A stretch of DNA of 64,000 bases from Bradyrhizobium erythrophlei (GTDB lineage Bacteria; Pseudomonadota; Alphaproteobacteria; Rhizobiales; Xanthobacteraceae). Location: NCBI RefSeq assembly GCF_900129425.1, contig NZ_LT670817.1:7530001-7594000 (forward strand). Direction: 5' to 3'. How positions within the stretch are numbered: position 1 is the first letter of the stretch; each line of letters starts with the position of its first letter. The notes below the pieces were generated by a model. That model was not told the origin of the DNA and did not search any database. It worked only from the letters and a program-made list of their open reading frames with translations. Made by a program: the position numbers and the translations under genes. Positions 17,463 through 25,469 of the stretch are shown here, piece after piece.

Positions 17463-19037
17463 ATGTTAAATCGATTTATGACGGCGCAACCCAATGTGGC
17501 GATGCGGCGTTGGGGGCTTCCCGCCATTGTAACGCTCGCGTCGATGGCCGCACTGACGGCGCTGACCGCCGGCGCAGCGGCGAGACAGGCGCGCCCCGCG
17601 CAGCCCACCGAGGCGACGGCGCCGCGCGAGGCAGGCGAGCCGATCATGGCGATCGTGTCGATCAAGAGCCAGCAGGTGACCTTCTACGACGCCGACGGCT
17701 GGATCCTGCGCGCGCCGGTATCGACCGGCATCGCGGGGCGCGAGACGCCCGCCGGCGTCTTCGCCGTCCTGGAGAAGGACAAGGACCACCACTCGAGCCT
17801 CTATGACGATGCCTGGATGCCGAATATGCAGCGCATCACCTGGAACGGCATCGCGCTACACGGCGGGCCGCTGCCCGGATATGCGGCCTCGCACGGCTGC
17901 GTGCGGATGCCCTTTGGCTTTGCCGAGAAGCTGTTCGAAAAGACGTGGATCGGCATGCGCGTGATCATCTCGCCCAACGACACCGAGCCGGTCGAGTTCT
18001 CCCATCCGGCGCTGTTCGTACCAAACCGGGAGGCCATCGCGGCCGCGCCGGCCAAGGCCGAGGCGCTGGCGCGCGAGGCGGCCGAGGCCGCCACAACAGC
18101 CGACGAGGCGAAGAAAGCCGCCGCGACAGCGTCGCGTGAGACAGCAACGCTCACGGCGTCGCTGCGTAAGCTGGAGGGGCTCAAGACCCGCGCCGAAGCC
18201 GAGCTCGCGTTCGCCGGCAAGGCGCTCGCCGCCGCAAAGACGGACCAAGCCAGGGCGCGAGCCGAGGATCTGAAGCAGAAGGCCACTCCCAAGGCTGCGG
18301 AAGCGGGGACGCAGCTCGACGCCGCCAGGGCCGACGCGAAACTGAAGCTTGACGCCGCCGCCGCCGCAAAGGACGCCGCCAAGGCGGCCTTAATCAGGAA
18401 GGTCGACACCGCCAAAGCGGCGAGCGAGGCGAAGCTCGCGCTCGAGCCGGCGTCGATCTTCATCAGCCGCGCGACGCAGAAGCTTTACGTGCGGCGCAAC
18501 ACGCATAAGCAGTGGCCGGACGGGGGCGAGGTGTTCGATGCGAGCATCGAGGTCCCGGTCACGATCCGCGATCCGGACAAGCCGATCGGCACGCATGTGT
18601 TCACCGCGCTGGCGCGCAACGATGGCGGCCTGCGCTGGACCGCGGTCACGATCGACGACGCCAGCGACGCCAAGGCCGCGCTCGACCGCATCACCATGCC
18701 GCAGGCGGTGCTCGATCGCATCGCACCGACCGCATTGCCGCTATCCTCGATCGTCATCTCGGACGAGCCGCTGAGCAGCGAGACCAATTATCGCACCGAG
18801 TTCGTCGCGGTGCTGAGCAATCAGCCGCAAGGCGGCTTCATAACGCGCAAGCCCACGGCCGATATCCTCGTCGCGGACCATAGCGTCCAGGGCGACGGCT
18901 TCTTCGGCTTCTTTTTCCAGCCCAATCCGGGGCCCCAACCTGCAAATGTGCGCCGGCGCGGCGGCCAGCCCTATCTTCAGGGCCAACCCTATCCTCAGGG
19001 CCAGCCCTATCCTCAGAGGCAACAGGGCTGGTGGTAA
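17463..19037 (+). CDS. L,D-transpeptidase with coiled-coil and second YkuD-like region
   Basis: A 524-residue envelope protein. Residues 15-41 form one membrane anchor or signal segment. Residues ~60-175 are a YkuD L,D-transpeptidase domain with the catalytic motif HGGPLPGYAASHGCVRMP; Cys146 is the nucleophile, with His and Arg nearby. Such enzymes make 3-3 crosslinks or attach proteins to peptidoglycan. Residues ~200-325 are an Ala/Lys/Glu-rich coiled coil. Residues ~330-400 (IFISRATQKLYVRRN, GTHVFTALARNDG) resemble the first half of another YkuD domain, but no SHGC motif follows. The C-terminus carries three QPYxQG(Q) repeats. ATG 17463 starts just before the hydrophobic segment; a -10-like TATATT lies near 17403. 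Confidence 0.85.
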   Translation: MLNRFMTAQPNVAMRRWGLPAIVTLASMAALTALTAGAAARQARPAQPTEATAPREAGEPIMAIVSIKSQQVTFYDADGWILRAPVSTGIAGRETPAGVFAVLEKDKDHHSSLYDDAWMPNMQRITWNGIALHGGPLPGYAASHGCVRMPFGFAEKLFEKTWIGMRVIISPNDTEPVEFSHPALFVPNREAIAAAPAKAEALAREAAEAATTADEAKKAAATASRETATLTASLRKLEGLKTRAEAELAFAGKALAAAKTDQARARAEDLKQKATPKAAEAGTQLDAARADAKLKLDAAAAAKDAAKAALIRKVDTAKAASEAKLALEPASIFISRATQKLYVRRNTHKQWPDGGEVFDASIEVPVTIRDPDKPIGTHVFTALARNDGGLRWTAVTIDDASDAKAALDRITMPQAVLDRIAPTALPLSSIVISDEPLSSETNYRTEFVAVLSNQPQGGFITRKPTADILVADHSVQGDGFFGFFFQPNPGPQPANVRRRGGQPYLQGQPYPQGQPYPQRQQGWW

Positions 19038-19062
19038 GACGCGGCAGATTGCCCGCAGGCAT

Positions 19063-19187
19063 GGTCGCTCAGACCCGCACCGGCATGGATGTCGCGTTCA
19101 TCGCCATGCTGTTTCTGACCGGTTTTACGGGCATCGCGCTGGTGCGGTATGCGAGGGAGCGACGGATGTTGGCGTATACCGCCTGAG
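19063..19187 (+). pseudogene. Fragment of tcuB 3' end with internal deletion
   Basis: The first ~75 bases match the intact tcuB around 14765-14840 (CCGCACCGGCATGGATGTCG and onward) almost base for base. The match then jumps to the last ~50 bases of tcuB (TGGTGCGGTATGCGAGGGAG to the stop at 19185-19187). About 115 bases are missing between the two parts. No start or upstream part of the gene is present, so this is a decayed duplicate. Confidence 0.8.
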
Positions 19188-19191
19188 CACG

Positions 19192-19295
19192 TCATTCCGG
19201 GGCGCGCGTAGCGCGAACCTCAGATGTGCAATTGCACATCGGGGAATCCTTGGGTTCCGGGTTCGCTCGCTTCGCAAGCGCCCCGGAACGACAAT
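19192..19295. repeat. REP-like hairpin element, copy 1
   Basis: GTCATTCCGGGGCGCGCGTA at the left and GCGCCCCGGAACGAC at the right are complementary. The inner part (CAGATGTGCAATTGCACATC) is itself a palindrome. A nearly identical copy is at 22530-22636, in the same position relative to a tcuB fragment and a Rieske gene end. Confidence 0.8.
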
Positions 19296-19425
19296 CACAA
19301 GTCCACCACCACGCAATCGCTTTCGACCGACACAGCTAACGTCTCCGCGACATGCGATCTCGCCGGGATCGGAGGATTGCGCGAGCCCGATCAGCGGCCC
19401 CTCGCCCAGCGTCGCGACGTAGGCG
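19296..19425 (-). pseudogene. Fragment of the Rieske ferredoxin gene
   Basis: The + strand here matches the intact gene at 22638-22920. Bases 19296-19357 correspond to the gene's 3' end (CACAAGTCCACCACCACG and onward). From 19358 the match resumes about 155 bases further in (ATCTCGCCGGGATCGGAGG and onward), then is lost near 19425. The segment coding for the second Cys/His pair is deleted, so it cannot make the protein. Confidence 0.8.
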
Positions 19426-19661
19426 CGGACGTCGCGATCGTCGCTCGTAAGCATCGCGGAGACGCTTCGACCCGCCGGCAAAGCTAATCACCTGCCGCGG
19501 AACCGCGCTGCGCCGACATTAACCATGCAAGAGCTTCTCGCGGCGAAGGTCGGACGCTTAATGAGTGATTAACATTTTTACACAACAGATAGACGACCAG
19601 CGCCAACATTACGACGCAGCAAGAATTGCGAGCGGAACTCAAGCCTCCAAGGGGGGATTGC
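19426..19661. other. Intergenic region before lipoprotein gene
   Basis: No gene seen in about 236 bases. It is AT-richer from 19550 (TTAATGAGTGATTAACATTT), the likely promoter of the lipoprotein gene starting at 19662. Confidence 0.4.
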
Positions 19662-20594
19662 ATGAGGACGCTTCTCATCGGCGTGCTGGCGGCCACCTTG
19701 GTCGGCTGTAGCTGCCTTTTACCGCCGCAAGCGAGCATGGATGCGTGCACGGACGCGAACTGGTTCCCCTGTTTCGACAGGACGGCTAGCATTCAGCCGA
19801 TTGAACCAAAGCCAGCGTCATTCAAGACCAGTTCCGCGGCAATAGAAATCAAATCCACGATCGCGGCGAAGACCGAAAAGCCGTCGTCCGCTCGCGTCCG
19901 CGATAGGGCCCATCTCGCCAGAAAAAAGGGAAAGTCCACCAAGATTGCAGCGAAAGTCGAGCCTCCAGCATCTCGCATCCCGGTGTCGCCTCGTTCATTG
20001 AAGACACGACCGCCCGCTGCCGATTCCGATACGACGCGAGCAAACATCGCGACTTCGGATGCCACAGGCGGCGGTGCAGTTGCGAATTCGGATACCAGAG
20101 CGATACAGGCGAAGGTGGCGGTCGCTACGGCGGTCGCGGAGCGAATGACGATCGCTACTGTGGCCCCGGCGTCCGAACCGCAAGCGAATAATAAGGACCG
20201 TTCCAATCACTCCGAAACCGTGCTGCGTGGCGATGCCCAAAAGAGCGCACCTGCGTCGCCAAACACCACGGACCTTCTGGTTGCCGTTCTAATAGCTCGC
20301 CCCGAAATCAATTTACTATCGGATCTAACCAGTAAAATCATTGCGATAGATGACAGGTATTCTGCATCCAACGGTAATGTCAGGACCGCGATCGTGGCAG
20401 CGGGTGCGGCCGAAGTCCAACTGAGCGAGGGTAAAGCAAAGGCGATCGACCGGCTGATCCGCGGAGAGGTGCCGGCTGCGGTTCTGACTTTGGTGTCTGC
20501 GGAAGCGGCAGATCAGTTTCCCGAAATCGCAGGCTTCAAGATATTTCGAATCCCGCTCTCGCCTCGTTCATTGAAACGAGGGGATACACCATGA
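19662..20594 (+). CDS. Putative lipoprotein with TAXI-like C-terminal segment
   Basis: A 310-residue protein of unknown role. The N-terminus is a lipoprotein signal: MRTLLIGVLAATLVGCSC, with Cys16 in a VGC lipobox. Residues ~30-195 are low-complexity Ala/Thr/Ser/Lys-rich, probably an extended linker. Residues ~200-300 look folded (LLVAVLIARPEINLLSDLTSKI, then IDRLIRGEVPAAVLTLVSAE) and resemble part of a TAXI/TRAP-type periplasmic binding domain; too little is present for a full binding protein. ATG 19662 has AAGGGGGGA upstream. A 17-base sequence (TCGCCTCGTTCATTGAA) encoding SPRSLK occurs twice, at about 19986 and 20561. It sits among decayed duplicates, so it may be newly arrived. Confidence 0.65.
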   Translation: MRTLLIGVLAATLVGCSCLLPPQASMDACTDANWFPCFDRTASIQPIEPKPASFKTSSAAIEIKSTIAAKTEKPSSARVRDRAHLARKKGKSTKIAAKVEPPASRIPVSPRSLKTRPPAADSDTTRANIATSDATGGGAVANSDTRAIQAKVAVATAVAERMTIATVAPASEPQANNKDRSNHSETVLRGDAQKSAPASPNTTDLLVAVLIARPEINLLSDLTSKIIAIDDRYSASNGNVRTAIVAAGAAEVQLSEGKAKAIDRLIRGEVPAAVLTLVSAEAADQFPEIAGFKIFRIPLSPRSLKRGDTP

Positions 20595-21298
20595 CAAATC
20601 GGCCATTCGTCAGTCGAATGTGCGCCGTGTTCGAAGCGCGGGGCAAAGAGACGATCCCGACCTGACCGCGAGACCCGATGTCCATTCCGGGCCGATGTCC
20701 TGCTAACGCTTTTTCCAGTTGTATCGAACCACAATCAGGCACCCAACGGGCCTGATCGTTCGAGACGCGCGGCGTTGCCGCGCCCCTCACCATGAGGGTC
20801 TCAGACCTCATCCTGAGGAGCATCGCGAAGCGATGCGTCTCGAAGGATGATGCCACCGAACTGGAAAGTGCCCTGGTCCCAATGTCCGGTTAGGGTCCAA
20901 TCGTGTCAGTTTGACCATCGACCAGCCACTTCCGGTCTACCCCGATCAACTGCCATCGCCAGACCAGCCGGTCTGGTCCGTTTCGTGCCATATCCGGACT
21001 CATGCACTGCGGCGTTCCGGCCGTCGATGAGTATGCACGTGCCTCATGCAACGACACAGCTTCTGTGATCGACGATTTGTAGTCACGCGAATGTTAGGTC
21101 GTCGATGCCGATGCTTATCCCGGCAAGCGCAGTTCGTCGGAATAAATCGATCGGCCGTCCGGTCTCTTGGTTGGTTGATTTGATGCGCAATAGCAAAGCC
21201 ATCTCATCGACGCTGTGGCTCGGCAATCGCCGCAAGCCAAACCCGCAATCGGAGGGAGCCAAGTGGTATTGGCTTTTCATATCCAATGGAGGAATTGA
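20595..21298. other. Gene-free region with palindromic element and decayed sequence
   Basis: About 700 bases without a credible gene. At 20759-20850 is a palindromic element (GTTCGAGACGCGCGGCGTTG through ATGCGTCTCGAAGGATGA). From 20880 to about 21065 a run beginning TGTCCGGTTAGGGTCCAA with ACTTCCGGTCTACCCCG reads like a repeat I recall from other Bradyrhizobium-type intergenic regions; no coding frame is convincing. From 21065 on nothing is recognised apart from the leader of the next small gene. Confidence 0.45.
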
Positions 21299-21532
21299 AT
21301 GACTACGCTCAAACTTCTATCGGCTGCATTGATCGCAACCGCCACGCTCGCAACTCCCGCTATGGCTCGCAAGAGCCATGTAGCCTCGCGGCACCTCGTA
21401 CTGGACGCCAATGCGAGCGCCTCCCCCACTGCCCGTTATATTGACGGCCGTGTCTGCATTCCAGCGCCGCGCGTCGGCGCATTTGCAACAGCGCCCTGGG
21501 GCGGGAACAATGTCCCTTGCGAACCGCAGTGA
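21299..21532 (+). CDS. Small secreted protein, unknown function
   Basis: A 77-residue protein with a clean signal peptide: MTTLKLLSAALIATATLATPAMA, cleavage expected after Ala23. The mature part (~54 residues) has two Cys residues (Cys54 and Cys74) that could form a disulfide in the periplasm. ATG 21299 has TGGAGGAAT upstream with good spacing, which supports real expression. I do not recognise a family. It stands alone in the accessory zone between two gene-poor stretches. Confidence 0.65.
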   Translation: MTTLKLLSAALIATATLATPAMARKSHVASRHLVLDANASASPTARYIDGRVCIPAPRVGAFATAPWGGNNVPCEPQ

Positions 21533-22042
21533 CATTGAGTCGCAGCGGCCCGGCAGAAAAGCAAACATCACGAAAATAAGAGGAGTGAGACAGCTCACAG
21601 ACGTGCCTCGCATCAGGCACTAACCAGACCCTTGCAAGGTTTTCGTCGGTTCCAACCGGATCGTGAAAATGAAAACCATGTCGGACTGGTTGAGCCGGGC
21701 AGCGCGAGGGATCGACGACCCTTCAGGAGTCGAGTCACCCCCGTGTTCTCGCGGCATGATTTCGTCACGACGTCCTGTCGCGCCGCAATCAGCTTTATTG
21801 TCCTCGAATGCCGGTCCGCTGGCGATTGACTCGGTAACGCGCGTTTCAAGCCGAGTTGAGTTTAGTGAAGTGGAATTTAGTGGGGCGGGCGCGCGGTCTC
21901 CCTTACATCTAGCGTCAGGCATCCGCATCGGATGCTGCAAGCAGATAGCTCGCGCTCCAGACAGCACGCTCGCCTCACGAAGCGTGATCAATTCGTCTCG
22001 TCCTACGCGGGTCTACCATCGATCCATAGAGGAGAAACGAAA
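21533..22042. other. Gene-free region
   Basis: About 510 bases with short open frames on both strands, none with a ribosome site plus a convincing protein. The run GAGTTGAGTTTAGTGAAGTG with a following GGAATTTAGTGG is a short degenerate repeat. Nothing else is recognised. Confidence 0.4.
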
Positions 22043-22429
22043 ATGATTTCATTCAAAGCTCTTGCAGCGGCGGTGCTGCTGTCCGCGACCGCAGCGGCGC
22101 CGGCATTGGCGCAAGACCGCGCCCTGTATCTCAAAAACCTACACGACTCCGGGTATAATCCGGAGAACGACTACAATCCGAACGGGACCATAAGGGCCGC
22201 CATCCAGGAGCCGGGCGAGTTCGCGTTCTATTATCCCAATCTGGACGTTCTGCGTGGTGGGGCTCCAACTCCTGCTGCCAGATTGTCTCCCGACTGGCCC
22301 GCGTTGAAGGGGGCCTGTGCGGCGATCGGCGGCGGTATCACTTACTGCGGCACCCGGCACGAAGACTCTTATGCTTTTGCGCCCGACGCATTCCCGCGTC
22401 ATCATGCCCGCCGTCATCACCGGTCGTGA
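22043..22429 (+). CDS. Small secreted protein with His/Arg-rich tail
   Basis: A 128-residue protein with a signal peptide (MISFKALAAAVLLSATAAAPALAQ, cleavage after Ala23). The mature region has a DSGYNPENDYNPNG segment, two Cys residues (CAAIGGGITYC) likely to form a disulfide, and a C-terminal HHARRHHRS tail that could bind metal. ATG 22043 is preceded by GAGGAGAAACGAAA. I do not recognise the family. The gene ends 26 bases before a broken tcuB end, so it lies exactly at the right border of the inserted zone. Confidence 0.65.
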   Translation: MISFKALAAAVLLSATAAAPALAQDRALYLKNLHDSGYNPENDYNPNGTIRAAIQEPGEFAFYYPNLDVLRGGAPTPAARLSPDWPALKGACAAIGGGITYCGTRHEDSYAFAPDAFPRHHARRHHRS

Positions 22430-22454
22430 CTCGACCGCGCGGTACAGCGCCATG

Positions 22455-22526
22455 CGCGGAATTTATCGGCATCTCGCGCTGGTGCGGTATGCCCGAGAGC
22501 GACGGATGATGGGGCACACTGTTTAG
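22455..22526 (+). pseudogene. Second fragment of the tcuB 3' end
   Basis: CGCGGAATTTATCGGCATCT through the stop TAG at 22524-22526 matches the last ~70 bases of tcuB (14943-15012), including GGAGCGACGGATGATGG-type sequence. Only the tail encoding roughly GIYRHLALVRYARERRMM is left. It is the third copy of this end in the window. Confidence 0.8.
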
Positions 22527-22529
22527 TAC

Positions 22530-22636
22530 CGTCATTCCGGGGCGCGCGTAGCGCGAACCTCAGATGTGCAATTGCACATCGGGGAATCTCGAGGTTCAGG
22601 GTTCGCTCGCTTCGCTCCCGCCCCGGAATGACGATG
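22530..22636. repeat. REP-like hairpin element, copy 2
   Basis: GTCATTCCGGGGCGCGCGTA pairs with CCGCCCCGGAATGAC. The inner GATGTGCAATTGCACATC palindrome is identical to that of copy 1 at 19192-19295. Confidence 0.82.
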
Positions 22637-22639
22637 TCA

Positions 22640-23053
22640 TCACAAATCCACCACCACGTAATCGCTTTCGACCGACACCGCTAACGTCTCGGCGACATAC
22701 GGTCCCTTCACCACGCTCGAGCCCGGCTCGACATTGACCGGATAGGCCCTGGCGCGGAATCGCTTGGGGTCGCAGTAGGACTGGCCGGTGCGGATATCGA
22801 ATTCCCAGCCGTGCCAGGGGCAGCGAATGATTTCACCGAGCCTGGTGTATTCGATCTCGCCGGGATCGGAGGATTGCGCGAGCCCGATCAGCGGCCCCTC
22901 GCACAGCGCCGCGCCCTGATGCGGGCAGCGGTTCAAGAGGCCGAAGAACTCGCCCTTGATATTGAACACCGCAATCGGGCGTTGATCGATGGTGAGAAAT
23001 TTGCGCGTGCCCGGCGGCAGCTCATCCACCGGCGCAATGACGTGGCGGGTCAT
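22640..23053 (-). CDS. Rieske 2Fe-2S ferredoxin-like protein
   Basis: A 137-residue soluble Rieske protein. The 2Fe-2S ligands are Cys43/His45 in NRCPHQGAALCEG and Cys78/His81 in IRCPWHGWEFD. The C-terminal VSVESDYVVVDL closes the fold. Such small Rieske proteins serve as electron carriers for ring-hydroxylating or other oxygenases, or as a domain partner in degradation pathways; no oxygenase is in the window. The gene is upstream-facing to two amidohydrolases on the same strand (the next begins 54 bases away across a palindrome), suggesting it is the last gene of that operon. A broken copy lies at 19296-19425. Confidence 0.88.
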   Translation of the reverse strand: MTRHVIAPVDELPPGTRKFLTIDQRPIAVFNIKGEFFGLLNRCPHQGAALCEGPLIGLAQSSDPGEIEYTRLGEIIRCPWHGWEFDIRTGQSYCDPKRFRARAYPVNVEPGSSVVKGPYVAETLAVSVESDYVVVDL

Positions 23054-23063
23054 GTTTTTTGAC

Positions 23064-23108
23064 GCATGATCTGTTCGAAAAACCGGCTTCCACTTTTTCG
23101 GATCATGC
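23064..23108. repeat. Rhizobial palindromic element
   Basis: GCATGATCTGTTCGAAAAAC and the complementary CCACTTTTTCGGATCATGC form a 45-base imperfect palindrome between the Rieske and amidohydrolase genes. I recognise it as a common intergenic palindrome in Rhizobiales. It ends on the stop codon of the next gene. Confidence 0.75.
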
Positions 23109-24217
23109 TACGCCAACCCGTACAGCTTCCGCGCATTGTTGAGATAGAACGCCTCGCGGTTGGCATCGCTGACGCCGGCCGGCAGCACCCGCGACGGCTC
23201 GTCATAATCCCAGTGCGGATAGTCGGTCGCGAACAACAGCTTGTCCCAGCCGACCCAATCGATCACGTCGAACAGATGATCGCGCCGTTCAGGATCTTCC
23301 ATTGGCTGGGTGGTCCAAAAGATGTGATCGCGGATATATTCCGACGGCGGGCGCGTCAGATGCGGCACCTCGCCGCGCAGCCGCTGCCAGCTTTTGTCGA
23401 GCCGCCACGACAGCGACGGCGCCCAGCCGAACCCGGCCTCGACCATGATCATCTTGAGTTTGGGGTGACGTTCGAACACGCCCTCCAGCACGATGCTGGC
23501 GAGCGCGGTCTGCTGGCACTGCGAATGGCCGACCATCTCCTCGATGTAGTAGCTCGGCCAGCCCGACGCCGTGATCGGATTGCCGCCGAAGCCGAAGGCG
23601 TGCACGCCGACCGGAAGCCCCGCCTCCTCCGCCGCTTGGTAGATCGGCCAGTAGCGACGCTGGCCGAGCGGCTCGACGTTGCGGCTCAGCAGCAGCACCT
23701 GGACGAAATTCTTGTCGCCGGCGCGCTTACGGATTTCGGCGGCCGCCGCCGGTCCGTCCTCGTTGGCGACCACGATCGAACCCTTCAGCCGGCTATCCCG
23801 GCCGGTCCATTTGTCGATCTGCCAGTCATTGATAGCCGAGCAGATCGCAGCCGCCAGATCGTGATTGCGGATGCCCTGCCCGGTGTTGAGCGGATTGAGC
23901 ACGCCGAGCACGACGTTGTTCGGATCGAGGTGCTGCTGCTGCATGAACGACAGCGACGAACCCTGCGGGCCGCCTTCCGGCGGATAGGCGTCGCGGCGCG
24001 ACGCGTTGGGCTGCGCCTTCGGATAGGGCGGGCCTTCCATCATCCCCTGGTAAGGATGCTTCTCGTAGGTTTCGAGATGCGCGTGCCAGCGTTTGGCGAG
24101 ATACGGATACAATTCCGTTTTGGTTGCGCGCGCCGGATGGATGTCGCAATCGGCAATGGCGGTTTTGACGCCGGCCGACGAAGCCTGATCGGGACGGTCG
24201 CGGAACTGGATGTTCAT
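23108..24217 (-). CDS. Amidohydrolase family protein (amidohydrolase_2 type)
   Basis: A 369-residue TIM-barrel metal hydrolase/decarboxylase of the ACMSD-like amidohydrolase group. Visible marks are the N-terminal metal-binding region ADCDIHPARATKTELYPYL (Asp-x-His), GVHAFGFGG (strand with His), ERHPKLKMIMVEAGFGWAPS (barrel strand and helix), and ATDYPHWDYDEPSR (metal Asp near the C-terminus). Members hydrolyse C-N bonds or decarboxylate aromatic acids; the substrate is unknown. Its ATG overlaps the stop of the preceding gene by four bases (ATGA) with AAGGAGG inside that gene, so the two are co-translated. The proteins resemble each other closely and may form one enzyme or act in sequence. 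Confidence 0.87.
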   Translation of the reverse strand: MNIQFRDRPDQASSAGVKTAIADCDIHPARATKTELYPYLAKRWHAHLETYEKHPYQGMMEGPPYPKAQPNASRRDAYPPEGGPQGSSLSFMQQQHLDPNNVVLGVLNPLNTGQGIRNHDLAAAICSAINDWQIDKWTGRDSRLKGSIVVANEDGPAAAAEIRKRAGDKNFVQVLLLSRNVEPLGQRRYWPIYQAAEEAGLPVGVHAFGFGGNPITASGWPSYYIEEMVGHSQCQQTALASIVLEGVFERHPKLKMIMVEAGFGWAPSLSWRLDKSWQRLRGEVPHLTRPPSEYIRDHIFWTTQPMEDPERRDHLFDVIDWVGWDKLLFATDYPHWDYDEPSRVLPAGVSDANREAFYLNNARKLYGLA

Positions 24218-25299
24218 GGCGTTGCCTCCTTGACCGCAGGCTGCTTCAGGCGCGGATAGGTCGCATGCGGATTATCGATCATGATCTTGCGCACGAGATC
24301 TGATGACATCCCCTCCGGCAGCGCCGCATCATCATCGAATTGCCAGTGCGGATAATCGGTCGAGAATAGGAGCAATTCGTCCGACTGCATATGGTCGAAC
24401 AGGCGATTTAACACTTGCGGATCGGGCGGCGCATCGATCGGCTGCAGCGAAAACCGGATGTTGCTGCGCACAATCTCGAGCGGCGCGCGATCTACCCACG
24501 GCGTTTCCATGCGGATGCCGCGCCAGAACTTATGCAGCCGCCACAGATAGGACGGCAGCCAGGTGAAGCCACTTTCCAGCATCACCATTTTAAGCTTCGA
24601 GTGCCGGGCGAAAACGCCTTCGACGATCAAGCTGGTCAATTGCGTCTGAAAGGCCTGCGCCTGCGCGACATAATCCTCGATGTGATAGGAGCCCCAGCCG
24701 ACCGACGTCGGCGGATTGTGATAATTGCTGCCGGCGTGAATGCCGATCGGAAGTCCCAGCCGCTCGGCGGCGGCGTAAATCGGCCAGTAGGCGCGTTTGC
24801 CGAGGGGAATGTCGCCCATGACCAGCATCAGCACCTGGACGAACCGCTTGTCCTGCGCGCAGCGTTCGATCTCCGCGACCGATTTCTCGATGCTCTGCAC
24901 GGGAATGACGATCGAGCCGCGCAGCCGCGCGTCCTTGTCGAGCCATTCCTTCACCAGCCAGTCGTTCAAGGCGCGGCAGAACGCGTCCGCCATATCCTCG
25001 GAGAAAACCATCTGTACGCCGTAGAGCGGATTGCAGATGCCGCAAGCGACGCCGAACCGGTCGAGCGCCTGCGTCTTCATGTCGTCGAGGCTCGATCCCG
25101 GCTTGCCCCTGGCCGGGCGCCAGTCCGGCCGGGCGGAGATCGGCGAATTCAGGGGGTAGGATTGCGACACCAGATCGGTCATGCCCCGGGTCGTGACCTG
25201 ATCGCGCCAGTAATCGTTCAGATAGGGCAGCAGGCTGGTCAAATGCGGAACGGCAGGGTGCAGATCGCAATCCACGCCGCCCGCGATCGGTGACGTCAT
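24214..25299 (-). CDS. Amidohydrolase family protein, paralogue
   Basis: A 361-residue relative of the next gene. Matching segments are GGVDCDLHPAVPHLTSLLPYL (Asp-x-His at the N-terminus), IGIHAGSNYHNPPTS, ARHSKLKMVMLESGFTWLPS and FSTDYPHWQFDDD. It is the first gene of the amidohydrolase-amidohydrolase-Rieske operon. The MBL-fold gene starts 171 bases upstream on the other strand, so the gap 25300-25469 holds two promoters. Tandem paralogues that keep the same metal residues may act on related substrates or form a heteromer. Confidence 0.87.
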   Translation of the reverse strand: MTSPIAGGVDCDLHPAVPHLTSLLPYLNDYWRDQVTTRGMTDLVSQSYPLNSPISARPDWRPARGKPGSSLDDMKTQALDRFGVACGICNPLYGVQMVFSEDMADAFCRALNDWLVKEWLDKDARLRGSIVIPVQSIEKSVAEIERCAQDKRFVQVLMLVMGDIPLGKRAYWPIYAAAERLGLPIGIHAGSNYHNPPTSVGWGSYHIEDYVAQAQAFQTQLTSLIVEGVFARHSKLKMVMLESGFTWLPSYLWRLHKFWRGIRMETPWVDRAPLEIVRSNIRFSLQPIDAPPDPQVLNRLFDHMQSDELLLFSTDYPHWQFDDDAALPEGMSSDLVRKIMIDNPHATYPRLKQPAVKEATP

Positions 25300-25469
25300 G
25301 AGCCTGGTTTCCTCTGCTGCTTGAGGGACGCTCGATCACGGCATCTTGTAATGCCGCGCCGCTTGGTTCTTGATCGCCATTCAAGCAGGCTCGCCGCGGG
25401 CTCGCAACTGGCGCCAACGAACCAATCGTGTGCTAGGAAAAGCGGAAAATGGGCGCAAGGGAGGTTTTC

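Noticed and set aside
21663..22046. 127-codon + strand frame before the second small secreted protein
   Set aside because: No ribosome site, no family features and composition unlike neighbouring genes; it also overlaps the leader of the real gene at 22043.
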